In this document: positions 1-7,142 of the stretch, in pieces
Layout of the letters: every line of letters starts with the position of its first letter
Position numbering within the stretch: position 1 is the first letter of the stretch
Assembly (NCBI GenBank): GCA_900544405.1
Contig: UQVA01000004.1
Coordinates: forward strand, 1 to 64,000
DNA length: 64,000 nucleotides
Reading direction: 5' to 3'
Source: an uncultured Eubacteriales bacterium
GTDB taxonomy: Bacteria > Bacillota > Clostridia > Oscillospirales > Oscillospiraceae
Position numbers and translations under genes: made by a program
The notes under the pieces: generated by a model
What the model saw: only the letters and a program-made list of their open reading frames with translations
The model's database searches: none
What the model was told of the DNA's origin: nothing

Positions 1-2
1 TG

Positions 3-125
3 GGGCTCTCACTGGTATGGGAGATCGCCGACCTCCACGGCGGCTCCGTTTGGGTAGAGAAAAGCTCGGAGAAGGGCACCACCATTGCGGTGGAGCTGCC
101 AACGCAACAATCAACGAAGCCCTAA
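3..125 (+). CDS. Sensor histidine kinase, C-terminal fragment (cut by window edge)
   Basis: Only the last 40 codons are present, ending in TAA at 123-125. The translation starts GLSLVWEIADLHGGSVWVEK, which matches the G2-box and final strands of the HATPase_c ATP-binding domain (G-L-S-L-V, H-G-G, then a KGTT-I-VELP ending). The full protein would be a membrane sensor kinase that autophosphorylates and passes phosphate to a response regulator. The partner and the sensing domain lie outside the window. It reads towards the MobV gene on the opposite strand, so it may belong to the same mobile element, which often carries a two-component system. The family is clear, the specific role is unknown. 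Confidence 0.8.
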   Translation, partial: GLSLVWEIADLHGGSVWVEKSSEKGTTIAVELPTQQSTKP

Positions 126-132
126 AACCCTT

Positions 133-408
133 TTATTCGTTTTTCGCCGCTTCGCTTGCCGCCCTGCGGCGTTCCTCTCTGTATGGGGCGGTGAGTCGGA
201 AAAAGAAGCGTCCCTTTTCAATCTCAAATTCCTTGCAGCCCGTGTCCTGGTCTACGTCCGTCAGCCTGCAGACGGCAGGGTGTTTGCGGCTGTATGCGGT
301 CAGCCTGTTTTTGAGGTCGGTGTTGTGGGTGCGGATGAAGATGGTGGGGTCTTTCTCATCAAAATAGATTTCGGTGGTCTTTTTCTGCTTGGTAGGTCCT
401 GTTCTCAT
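133..408 (-). CDS. Small conserved mobile-element protein
   Basis: A 91-residue charged soluble protein beginning MRTGPTKQKKTTEIYFDE. The start is supported by an AAAGGATAAG ribosome binding site just upstream. No catalytic motif or membrane segment is visible, and the C-terminus is Arg/Glu/Ala-rich. It lies downstream of the MobV relaxase on the same strand. Proteins of this kind are commonly found beside relaxase genes on Firmicutes integrative elements and plasmids, which is family knowledge rather than something visible here. The function is unknown, and an accessory or regulatory role in the element is only a guess. Confidence 0.6.
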   Translation of the reverse strand: MRTGPTKQKKTTEIYFDEKDPTIFIRTHNTDLKNRLTAYSRKHPAVCRLTDVDQDTGCKEFEIEKGRFFFRLTAPYREERRRAASEAAKNE

Positions 409-503
409 AGGCTTATCCTTTCTGCGGCTCTGTCACGCAATAGGGGCGTTTTTTGGGGATTTTCTTCGGCTCTTGACTTGGGAAAAATGGCGATTTTCAA
501 ACA

Positions 504-543
504 GGAGCGCGCCGGACGATGTCTGCCCTGTCCGACGCGCTCC
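504..543 (-). terminator. Hairpin downstream of the relaxase gene
   Basis: GGAGCGCGCCGGAC (504-517) pairs with GTCCGACGCGCTCC (530-543), with one mismatch and a 12-nt loop. It lies 40 nt past the stop of the MobV reading frame on the minus strand. Only a weak T/A-rich tail follows, so it could be an inefficient terminator or a different structured element. Confidence 0.45.
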
Positions 544-582
544 CATTCGATAAAATGCGTTTTTTCCGGCTCTACACAGGAA

Positions 583-1844
583 TCAGCGAGCTTCGTCCCT
601 CGTGACCGCTTTTTCTCTGAGCGGATGGAAGAATCGCCACAGATTATTACGCTGAATTACATCCTCATAGCTGCGGACTTTCCCGTGTAGCTCCGTATTT
701 TTACGCTCCAATTCTGCCGCACGGAGCTTGCTGTGGACAGACTTATAATCAGAAATTTCCTGTTTCAAACTGTCAATCTCAGCCTTGAGCTTTGCAATCA
801 GTTTGTTTGCCGCATCCACCACCTTTTGCAGTTTGGATTCCTTTTTCTCTGCTGTAACGTACTTCTTTGCCAGAGTGGAAAGTCGGTCAAAGTCCTCACG
901 CTCCACGGCAACTTTGGATGAGAAGGGAATGGACGTTGCCACGATTTTTTCGATAGACCGCACATCGACCCGCTGATTCTGGATTTTTTCAATTTTGCTC
1001 CCAAGCGTTGCTGCCTGTTTTTCCTGCTGACGGTTCTGCTCTGTGAATTCTGCCAGCCGTGCCTGCTCCTGCTGCACCTTGAACTGCGTCACCGTCAGGT
1101 GTTCCTCGGAGCTACCATGTTCGCCGCGCTCCACATCGTCGTACCTGGCATCGCGCATATACCGGAAGAAATCATCCTGCAAAACGCTGTAGGATTTTTT
1201 GAGAACAGGCTTGCCTTTTGTGCTTAGAATCGGCTCACCGTTCTCGTCCAGCGCGGACTTGGAAGCCCACTTCTTGCTCATGCTGACCTGCTGTATTGTT
1301 TCCTTGACCGTGCCGCGAAGAGACTCATCCTTGCAGCGCTTTGACCACAGGATTTGTTTCTCCACGACGGGGATATAGATCACATGAAGATGATAATGGT
1401 ACACATCCTGCTCCAGCGCGTCGGACATGGCGCGGTTGCGCTCGTCGGCGTGCATGACCGCCGAAAGGATATACTGCTCGCCGCCGACGATTTTGATTGC
1501 AGCTTTGTAGGCATCGGCGTAAAATTGTTTTGCAAATTCATAGCCGCCGTGATTGTGAAAGTAGGCGGTGTTTACGTCAAAAATCAGTTCGCCGTAGAGA
1601 ATGGCGTCCTCTTTCAATCCACGGGTGGAGATGATCCCGTCTTTTTCAACTGCTCAAACATCTCCACATATCCGGCGGTCGGTTTCTTGAAATGGACATT
1701 GAGGTGCGTTCTCTCCGGGACAATATCCTGATTGACATAGGATTCCTTTTTCCGTTCATTGTGCTGCTGCGCGTTGCTGATTTTGGCAGCCGTCAGCCTC
1801 ATATTTCTTGCGTTGGTACGGTGAATACCGTCGCCTCTTGCCAT
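583..1844 (-). pseudogene. mobV: MobV/Pre-family plasmid mobilization relaxase, frameshifted
   Basis: The intact protein would be about 420 residues and would nick oriT for mobilization. The N-terminus (start 1844, MARGDGIHRTNARNMRLTAA, ribosome binding site AGGAGGTAAACTGCCT) is in one frame and ends prematurely as KKTGSSPPVD. The remaining 344 residues continue in the -1 frame from about 1645, with the catalytic His cluster YHYHLHVIYIP and a long C-terminal coiled coil. The break lies at a run of five A on the coding strand (T5 at 1642-1646). Restoring one A would give KKDGIISTRGLKED, the expected continuation. It is therefore a single-base deletion, an assembly error, or conceivably ribosomal slippage on AAA-AAG. 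Downstream is the 91-residue gene, upstream a hairpin-rich oriT candidate. Confidence 0.85.
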
Positions 1845-1920
1845 AGGCAGTTTACCTCCTGATTTCAGATTGTGCAGGACGGGTAGCTCTCGGGGAGGCA
1901 TTTCTGCGGAAGTGTAATAA

Positions 1921-2203
1921 CCCACTATGATACTTTCATCCTGCGGCTGCAAAGTATCGTGGGCTCTCCGAGGGGGTATGCGGCTTCTGCGGAAGCCTCT
2001 GCCGGTTTTGCGGTTTGCAGTGTGGATACAAACCGCAAAAACCGGCGTGGTCAGCAGCTTATTTGCAGACATCTTCTGCGCATAATCTCCTGCCCACATC
2101 CATCGCAAACTCTGCGGATTTTTCGATGGGGACGGGGGACGCGAGGGAACAGCAGCCAATGCATTGCCTTGTCTGCCAGCCACAGGAGCGTGGCACGCTC
2201 CTG
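1921..2203. other. Candidate oriT / hairpin-rich leading region upstream of the relaxase
   Basis: The gene-free stretch before the MobV start holds four inverted repeats. They are GATACTTT/AAAGTATC (1929-1936 with 1951-1958, flanked by CCCAC at 1921-1925 and GTGGG at 1959-1963), GGCTTC/GAAGCC (1982-1997), a 16-17 bp arm pair (2001-2017 with 2029-2046, one extra A), and CAGGAGCGTG/CACGCTCCTG (2184-2203). MobV relaxases usually nick an oriT with short inverted repeats just upstream of their own gene. On the minus strand the first repeat reads AAAGTATCATAGTGGG, resembling the AAAGTATAGTG core of the pMV158 family. The oriT assignment is inferred from position and this resemblance. Confidence 0.5.
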
Positions 2204-2458
2204 TCACAGCTCCCAAGGAGGAGTAGTCCAGCGATAGCTTTGCGGCACTCCACGTCGGTCAAGATACTCCTGCCTTGCCTGTTCCCGTTCTTCTTCAGTC
2301 AGTGCCGCCTTATACCGGGAATAGAGCTGCCGGTTCAGCATGGCGTCGAGCTTCTGCTCCAAGCCCTGACAGATTCCTTCTTCGTAATCATCCTCGTTCC
2401 GCAGATGGTACATGGCAAGGTCGATGAAGAGATCATAGGGAATTTGTACGCTTTTCAT
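2204..2458 (-). CDS. Small mobile-element protein, function unknown
   Basis: About 84 residues if started at MKSVQIPYDLFIDL (2458). An upstream ATG at 2470 is possible, and the spacing of the purine-rich GGAAAGGA and AGGAAA sequences does not decide. The protein is hydrophilic with a predicted helical, Glu/Arg-rich C-terminal half (EEEREQARQEYLDRRG) and no membrane segment. Similar short proteins are recurrent cargo next to mobilization genes in clostridial elements. It precedes the relaxase in the same direction and is separated from it by the candidate oriT. I cannot assign a function. Confidence 0.55.
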   Translation of the reverse strand: MKSVQIPYDLFIDLAMYHLRNEDDYEEGICQGLEQKLDAMLNRQLYSRYKAALTEEEREQARQEYLDRRGVPQSYRWTTPPWEL

Positions 2459-2478
2459 TTTCCTGTCCATTCCTTTCC

Positions 2479-2551
2479 GCGACGGTCGCAACGATCGCGA
2501 CGGTTGCTCTGACAGTATCATTTTCACCGTTGCAACCGTCGCAGCCGTCGC
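2479..2551. repeat. Iterated 11-bp GCGACGGTYGC repeats in both orientations
   Basis: GCGACGGTCGC (2479-2489) and GCGACGGTTGC (2497-2507) are followed by the inverted copies GCAACCGTCGC (2532-2542) and GCAGCCGTCGC (2541-2551). The second and third are perfect complements around a 24-nt spacer. Such iterated sites may bind an element-encoded replication, partition or regulatory protein. The function is not known from sequence alone. Confidence 0.55.
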
Positions 2552-2672
2552 GCCGTCCTATAACTACCCGAAATACGACGAAACCTCCGGCTATGTGAAA
2601 GTGCCGTCACAGCAGCTTAGCGATGCAATGGTGGAGGCGTTCAAGGACCGGCTGAAGGCTGACCACAAGTAA
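2520..2672 (+). pseudogene. Possible 3' remnant of a displaced gene
   Basis: An open frame ending in TAA at 2670-2672 encodes a protein-like tail (SYNYPKYDETSGYVKV, then SQQLSDAMVEAFKDRLKADHK) with normal amino-acid composition. It has no start codon or ribosome binding site of its own, and its 5' part runs into the iterated repeats. This suggests the end of a gene whose body was lost at the element rearrangement. The family is not recognised and the call is tentative. Confidence 0.3.
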
Positions 2673-2722
2673 GGCGCTGAGGAAATAATACAAATCAAGA
2701 TTTCCATTAGGGGGATATCCGT

Positions 2723-3460
2723 ATGAAAGCAATGCTAACAAGTTCTCTTGGAGGGGCCAGCAAAATTGCCGGAAGAAGAGTTCCCTCCGTACTGATAGAG
2801 GAAAACGGCTTGCTTGCCCAATTGAAAACCATCTGGCCACAGAATGCAAATGTACTCATTGTATGTGCCGACCCCAGTGACTACAAAAAGAATGACAGCC
2901 TATATTCCTGCTTAAAAGAATCGTTTCCTATGAGCGGGTTGCCCGTCTCCTCCATCAAATTATGGGACGAGAGAAGTTTGAACGCAGTGAATGACTTGAC
3001 AGCCTTTTCTGTGATCGTACTGACCGGCGGACACGTCCCAACGCAGAATCGCTTTTTCAAAACCGTACGGTTGAAAGAACGATTCTCAAACTACGATGGC
3101 ATTGTTGTGGCATGGAGTGCCGGTTCTATGAACTGTGCAGATTCCGTTTATGCTGGTCCGGAATTGGAGGGGGAAGCCGTCGACCCGCGTTATGCGCGAT
3201 GGATTTCAGGGCTTGGAATTACAAATATCAACATTTTCCCGCATTATCAGGCTCTGAAAGACGATTATTTGGATGGTCTGCGCCTGATTGAAGACATAAC
3301 ATTTGCTGACAGTATGGGGCATGAATTTATTGCATTGAACGATGGAAGTTATATTCTGATCGAAGGCAAACACGAAACGCTGTACGGCGAAGCGTATATG
3401 ATAAAAAACGGGAAAATTACACAAATCTGCAAAGATAACGAATCCATTGCTTTAAAATAA
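2723..3460 (+). CDS. Peptidase E-like (family S51) serine peptidase
   Basis: A 245-residue cytosolic protein. The nucleophile elbow AWSAGSMNCAD carries the likely catalytic Ser in the G/A-x-S-A-G-S context of peptidase E. The preceding LTGGHVPTQN loop corresponds to the family's L-x-GG-x-x-x-x-L/Q-N motif, and FPHYQ is close to the family's conserved His region. Relatives hydrolyse Asp-X dipeptides. The start is supported by AGGGGGATATCCGT before ATG. It stands alone between element genes and the guaA 3' end and has lower GC than the housekeeping genes, suggesting it is cargo of the mobile element. Family confidence is good, substrate unproven. Confidence 0.75.
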   Translation: MKAMLTSSLGGASKIAGRRVPSVLIEENGLLAQLKTIWPQNANVLIVCADPSDYKKNDSLYSCLKESFPMSGLPVSSIKLWDERSLNAVNDLTAFSVIVLTGGHVPTQNRFFKTVRLKERFSNYDGIVVAWSAGSMNCADSVYAGPELEGEAVDPRYARWISGLGITNINIFPHYQALKDDYLDGLRLIEDITFADSMGHEFIALNDGSYILIEGKHETLYGEAYMIKNGKITQICKDNESIALK

Positions 3461-3492
3461 TCACACTGTATTTTCACCATTCACGACAAAAA

Positions 3493-3528
3493 AAGCCCGT
3501 ACCGATGAGGACCCATCGGTACGGGCTT
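3493..3528. terminator. Strong hairpin between peptidase E and guaA
   Basis: AAGCCCGTACCGATG (3493-3507) and CATCGGTACGGGCTT (3514-3528) form a perfect 15-bp stem with a 6-nt loop. On the minus strand it is followed by eight T, making it a strong terminator for leftward transcription coming from guaA. On the plus strand the tail is only TTAAAATAT, so it is weaker for peptidase E. Confidence 0.8.
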
Positions 3529-3598
3529 AAAATATGGTTCTGCATGTCCTCCAAGCCGCCGGAAATCATCTGCAACCCCGAAACCCTCGGAATTTCAG

Positions 3599-3710
3599 AA
3601 TAATGGCACTTGAAAGAAGTGTTATCAAAGTGTTATCAAAACGGGTGGGCGAAACCGGAAAACCGTTGGTATGACTGGAGTTTTCGGCTTCCGTTTTTTT
3701 ATTCCCACTC
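3599..3710. other. Candidate attachment region at the guaA 3' end
   Basis: The sequence between the element cargo and guaA carries a perfect tandem 11-bp repeat GTGTTATCAAA (3619-3629, 3630-3640). It then runs into the last codons of guaA (GAATGGGAATAA read leftwards). The 3' end of guaA is a well-known target of tyrosine-recombinase islands. The junction between low-GC element genes and GC-rich core genes falls here. No integrase gene and no second copy of the core site are in the window, so this is an inference. Confidence 0.4.
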
Positions 3711-5237
3711 AATCGTCGCGGGGGGCTTGGAGGTAATATCGTACACGATGCGGTTGATGCAGGGGACGTGGTTGACGATCTCGCCGGAGATTTTATCCAG
3801 CAGTTCGTAGGGGATGCGGGCCCACTTGGCGGTCATAAAATCGTCGGTGGTCACGGCCCGCAGGGCCAGAGTATAGTCGTAGGTCCGGCCGTCGCCCATG
3901 ACACCCACGGAGCGGGTGTTGGTCAGCACGGCGAAATACTGGCCGATGCTCTCGTTCTGGTGAGCCTCCTCCAGGGCGTTGCGGAAAATGGCGTCCGCAT
4001 CCCGCAGGATGTCCAGCTTCTCCTGAGTGACCTCGCCGATGACCCGAATGGCCAGGCCGGGGCCGGGGAAGGGCTGCCGGTTCACCAGGGCCGCAGGCAG
4101 GCCCATGGCACGGCCCAGCTCCCGGACTTCGTCCTTGAAAAGCAGCCGCAGGGGCTCGATGATCTCCCGGAAGTCAACATAATCCGGCAGACCGCCCACG
4201 TTGTGGTGGCTCTTGATGACGGCGGCGCTGCCCAGACCGGACTCGATCACGTCGGGGTAAATGGTGCCCTGGGCCAGGAAATCCACCTTGCCGATCTTCT
4301 TGGCTTCCGCTTCAAAGACACGGATGAACTCCTCGCCGATGATCTTCCGCTTCCGCTCCGGCTCTTCCACACCGGCCAGCTTGCTCAGGAACCGCTCCTG
4401 GGCGTTGACTCGGATGAAATTCAGGTCCATCCGGGAGAAAACGGCTTCCACCTGGTCCCCCTCGTCTTTCCGCAGAAGGCCGTGGTCCACGAAAATGCAG
4501 GTGAGCTGATTGCCGATGGCCCGGCTCAGCAGGGCAGCGGCCACGGAGGAATCCACACCGCCGCTGAGGGCCAGCAGGACCTTCTGGTCACCGACCTTTT
4601 CCCGGATCTCCTTGGTGGCGGAGGTGACATAATCCTCCATGAGCCAATCGCCGGTGCCGCCGCAGACCTGCTTGACAAAGGCTTCGATCATGCGGATGCC
4701 ACCGTCGGTGTGGCTGACCTCCGGATGAAACTGCACGCCGTAGAGCTTCTTGGCGGGGGCAGCCATGGCGGCGGTGGGGCAGGCGTCGGTGAAGCCGGTG
4801 ACGGTGAAGCCCTCCGGAACCTTGGAGATGTAGTCTCCGTGGCTCATCCAGGTGATGCTTTCCTCCGGGAAGCCCTCAAAGAGGATACAGTTGGGATCCA
4901 GATGGGTGACGGTGCGGCCGTATTCCCGGGCGTCGTTTTCACCGGCCTCGGTGACCACACCACCCAGGGTGTGGGCCATCAGCTGGCAGCCGTAGCAAAT
5001 GCCCAGTACGGGGATGCCCATTTCAAAAATCTCCTTGGGCAGGGAAGGGGAGCTTTTTGCGTAAACACTGTTGGGGCCGCCGGTGAGGATGATGCCGATG
5101 GGGCCAAAGGCCCGAACGTTCTCTACGGTGGCCTTGCTGGCGGGATGGACCTCGCAGTACACATGACATTCCCGCACCCGGCGGGCAATGAGCTGATTGT
5201 ACTGACCGCCGAAGTCCAGGATCAGAACTTTCTGCAT
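3699..5237 (-). CDS. guaA: GMP synthase (glutamine-hydrolysing)
   Basis: A 512-residue enzyme converting XMP to GMP with glutamine and ATP, the last step of guanine nucleotide synthesis. The N-terminal class I amidotransferase domain has the nucleophile Cys81 in GICYGCQLM and the His/Glu pair in GVQFHPEVSHT. The ATP-pyrophosphatase domain has the PP-loop ALSGGVDSS, and the C-terminal dimerization domain ends in the family-typical TIEWE. The start at 5237 is chosen because AGGAGGTTCATTT precedes MQKVLILDFGG. A longer frame to 5264 lacks this. It is monocistronic with its own promoter, and its 3' end abuts the mobile element. Confidence 0.98.
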   Translation of the reverse strand: MQKVLILDFGGQYNQLIARRVRECHVYCEVHPASKATVENVRAFGPIGIILTGGPNSVYAKSSPSLPKEIFEMGIPVLGICYGCQLMAHTLGGVVTEAGENDAREYGRTVTHLDPNCILFEGFPEESITWMSHGDYISKVPEGFTVTGFTDACPTAAMAAPAKKLYGVQFHPEVSHTDGGIRMIEAFVKQVCGGTGDWLMEDYVTSATKEIREKVGDQKVLLALSGGVDSSVAAALLSRAIGNQLTCIFVDHGLLRKDEGDQVEAVFSRMDLNFIRVNAQERFLSKLAGVEEPERKRKIIGEEFIRVFEAEAKKIGKVDFLAQGTIYPDVIESGLGSAAVIKSHHNVGGLPDYVDFREIIEPLRLLFKDEVRELGRAMGLPAALVNRQPFPGPGLAIRVIGEVTQEKLDILRDADAIFRNALEEAHQNESIGQYFAVLTNTRSVGVMGDGRTYDYTLALRAVTTDDFMTAKWARIPYELLDKISGEIVNHVPCINRIVYDITSKPPATIEWE

Positions 5238-5298
5238 AAATGAACCTCCTGAAAAACGGTGCACCCCCTTTCGGACGGGCGCAAAAACATACTATCTT

Positions 5299-5327
5299 AT
5301 TATGACGGATTTTCGGGAAAAAAGCAA
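5299..5327 (-). promoter_or_regulatory. Promoter of guaA
   Basis: On the minus strand TTGCTT, a 17-bp spacer and CATAAT lie about 60 nt upstream of the guaA start. No purine riboswitch-like fold is evident in the short leader. Confidence 0.7.
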
Positions 5328-5345
5328 GAGCAAACGGGAAAATAA

Positions 5346-6245
5346 TCAGATTTCTCCGGAATTTTTTGCGCCGGTGGGGTCCGCCGGGTCCATTTTGGAA
5401 AAAAGACGGAGCATTTCCCCCGTGACCGGGTGGGGAAAGACCAACTCGTAGGCGCACAGCACCTGGCCTGTCAGGCCGAGCGCTGCCGAAAAGGTCTGGG
5501 ACTCCGCCGAGCCGTATTGGGGGTCCCCCAGAATGGGAAAACCTGCATAGGCGCAGTGGAGCCGCAGCTGATGGGTCCGACCGGTGACGGGCCGCAGGTC
5601 CAGCTTGCTTACCTGGCCCCGGCGTTCCAGCAGGGCAAATTCCGTCCGGGAGGGCTTCCCGTCAGGCCGAATTTCCCGCAGCAGACTGGGCAGGGGCTTC
5701 CGGGCGATGGGGGCGTCAATAACGCCGGCTTTTTCTGCCGGACCGCCGTAGACCCAGGCGTGATAGCGCTTTTCCATGGCTCCGGCGGCGTGCAGTTCAT
5801 TCATCCGTGCATGGATGTGGGGATTTTTCGCCGCCAGCACGATGCCGAAGGTGTCCCGGTCCAGCCGGGTCACGGGATGAAAGGCGCAGTGCTGGCCGGT
5901 TCTGTGATAATACCCCTGGACCCGGTTGGCCAGAGTGCCGGTGACGGCGGCCCGGGAGGGGTGAATGAGCATCCCGGCGGGCTTGTCCACTGCCAGCAGG
6001 AAATCATCCTCGTACAGCACAGTCAGCGGCCCGTCCTCTGCCGGATAGTCCGGCTCCGGGGCGTCCAGCAGCAGCGTCACCGTGTCCCCGGCCTGAACGG
6101 CGAAGTCCGTGTGCCGGCTCTGGCCGTTGACCAGAATACGGTCCTGCCATTTCAGCCGGTTCATCAGCCCTGTGGAAATGTGCATTTCCGCTTTCAGAAT
6201 GTGGGACAGCCGCCCGGGGGATTGGGCGGTATGATTCAGTTCCAT
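5346..6245 (-). CDS. RluA/RluD-family RNA pseudouridine synthase
   Basis: A 299-residue protein that isomerises uridine to pseudouridine in rRNA or tRNA. An N-terminal S4-like RNA-binding segment (about residues 10-65, including ILVNGQ) is followed by the catalytic domain with DKPAGMLIHPS and the active-site Asp in HPVTRLDRDTFG. The final motif GRTHQLRLHCAYAGFPILGDPQYG is typical of the RluA group. The length is usual for the family. Its start overlaps the end of the upstream MerR gene by about 10 nt, so the two are probably translationally coupled. The target nucleotide cannot be read from sequence. Confidence 0.92.
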   Translation of the reverse strand: MELNHTAQSPGRLSHILKAEMHISTGLMNRLKWQDRILVNGQSRHTDFAVQAGDTVTLLLDAPEPDYPAEDGPLTVLYEDDFLLAVDKPAGMLIHPSRAAVTGTLANRVQGYYHRTGQHCAFHPVTRLDRDTFGIVLAAKNPHIHARMNELHAAGAMEKRYHAWVYGGPAEKAGVIDAPIARKPLPSLLREIRPDGKPSRTEFALLERRGQVSKLDLRPVTGRTHQLRLHCAYAGFPILGDPQYGSAESQTFSAALGLTGQVLCAYELVFPHPVTGEMLRLFSKMDPADPTGAKNSGEI

Positions 6246-6691
6246 TGCCGCTCGTCCTTGTGGGCCAGATCGTAGGCCACCTGAATTTCCGGCGGCAGCC
6301 GGTCCGGCAGCAGCACCCGGATGCCATCCTCATTGCCGTCCTGCTGGGCCTTTTCGTAGTACCAGCACTTGAAGCGCAGCATGGCCAGGGCCTTTTCCAT
6401 CCGGCTGATCTCGCCCTCCAGCCGCTCTTTTTGCTCCAGTAGCAGGGCGTGGCGCTGGGGGTAGGTGGCGCTGCCTTGGGTACACCAGAGCGTGAATTGC
6501 TTGATGTCCCGAATCTCCATGCCGGTTTTTTTCAGACATTCCACCATCCGCAGTGTTTCAATGTCCCGGTCAGAGAACTGCCGGATGCCCGATGAGCGGG
6601 TCAGATGGGGGAGCAGGCCCTCTTTATCATAGTAGCGCAGGGTGGAGACCGGCAGACCGGTCATGCCGGCCACCTGTCCGATGGTGTACAT
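6236..6691 (-). CDS. MerR-family transcriptional regulator
   Basis: A 151-residue regulator. The N-terminal winged helix (MYTIGQVAGMTGLPVSTLRY, then YDKEGLLPHLTRSSGIRQFS) binds DNA. A long dimerization helix follows (residues about 75-115), and a short C-terminal tail has no obvious metal-binding cysteines. The start at 6691 is preceded by GGGAGTGATGTT; the frame extends upstream but that part is not MerR-like. The gene is divergent from a promoter with the 19-bp spacer that MerR activators act on (6715-6745), and that promoter drives a truncated carboxymuconolactone decarboxylase gene. MerR regulators divergent from such genes are often of the YyaN/AdhR electrophile-responsive type, which is a guess here. 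Confidence 0.92.
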   Translation of the reverse strand: MYTIGQVAGMTGLPVSTLRYYDKEGLLPHLTRSSGIRQFSDRDIETLRMVECLKKTGMEIRDIKQFTLWCTQGSATYPQRHALLLEQKERLEGEISRMEKALAMLRFKCWYYEKAQQDGNEDGIRVLLPDRLPPEIQVAYDLAHKDERQWN

Positions 6692-6714
6692 AACATCACT
6701 CCCGAGAATAATGC

Positions 6715-6745
6715 TTGACCTAAAGTCAACTTTATGGTGTATGAT
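6715..6745 (+). promoter_or_regulatory. MerR-type promoter with 19-bp spacer and operator dyad
   Basis: TTGACC and TATGAT are separated by 19 bp instead of 17. The spacer contains the perfect palindrome TAAAGT-CA-ACTTTA (6721-6734). This geometry is the hallmark of promoters untwisted by MerR-family activators. It points at the truncated gene starting at 6806. Confidence 0.8.
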
Positions 6746-6805
6746 GATCTTATCAGAAAACAGCGGTCTTGTCAAGGACCGCAGAAAATAAGGAGGATAT
6801 TCGTT

Positions 6806-6916
6806 ATGGGAAAGCAGACAGCCGGGCGGGATGCCCTGGGGGAATTCGCCCCGAAATTTGCGGAATGGAATGACGGCGTGCTTTTTGGAGAGGTCTGGTC
6901 CCCGGCTCTGTCGTGA
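6806..6916 (+). pseudogene. Carboxymuconolactone decarboxylase-family protein, truncated after about 33 residues
   Basis: With a strong AAGGAGGATATTCGTT ribosome binding site the frame starts MGKQTAGRDALGEFAPKF and reaches GEVWS. This matches the N-terminus of CMD/AhpD-like proteins (typically K-Q-T-A-G-R-D..L-G..FAPKFA..ND-VLFGEVWS-R). It then ends at PALS and a stop instead of the expected about 110-250 residue protein with its catalytic Cys pair. The rest is missing from the following bases, so this is an internal deletion and not a simple frameshift. Promoter and translation signals remain intact. Confidence 0.75.
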
Positions 6917-7077
6917 CCATCCCCGCCGGGGGGGAAGCCTTTTCTCTGAGTGGGTAAGTCTATTCCTTCTATTCAAAGACATTCCCCTACCTACTTCATC
7001 AAATCATCCAGTTCAGGACTTGAAAAACCCATATTTCTTCATACGGATTGTGAAGAACGACGAATTAAAAAACCATA

Positions 7078-7106
7078 TTGACAAGACGGGTTCTCCTGAG
7101 TATCAT
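7078..7106 (+). promoter_or_regulatory. Promoter of the lipoprotein gene at 7143
   Basis: TTGACA, a 17-bp spacer and TATCAT lie about 36 nt upstream of the start. The stretch 6917-7077 upstream holds no other recognisable gene. Confidence 0.75.
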
Positions 7107-7142
7107 GGTCGTAAGAACCCAGATATGAAGGAGGAACGACCC

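Noticed and set aside
3530..3660. tRNA-like element as the integration target
   Set aside because: No cloverleaf with a T-loop GTTCRA consensus could be folded by eye; guaA is the better target candidate.
3768..5243. 491-codon open frame opposite guaA
   Set aside because: It is the antisense shadow of a clearly functional gene, Gly/Val/His-rich with no ribosome binding site or family motifs; GC-rich codon use produces such frames throughout the window.
6831..7142. N-terminal extension of the lipoprotein frame upstream of 7143
   Set aside because: The upstream part contains the promoter, has no ribosome binding site and would destroy the lipoprotein signal peptide.
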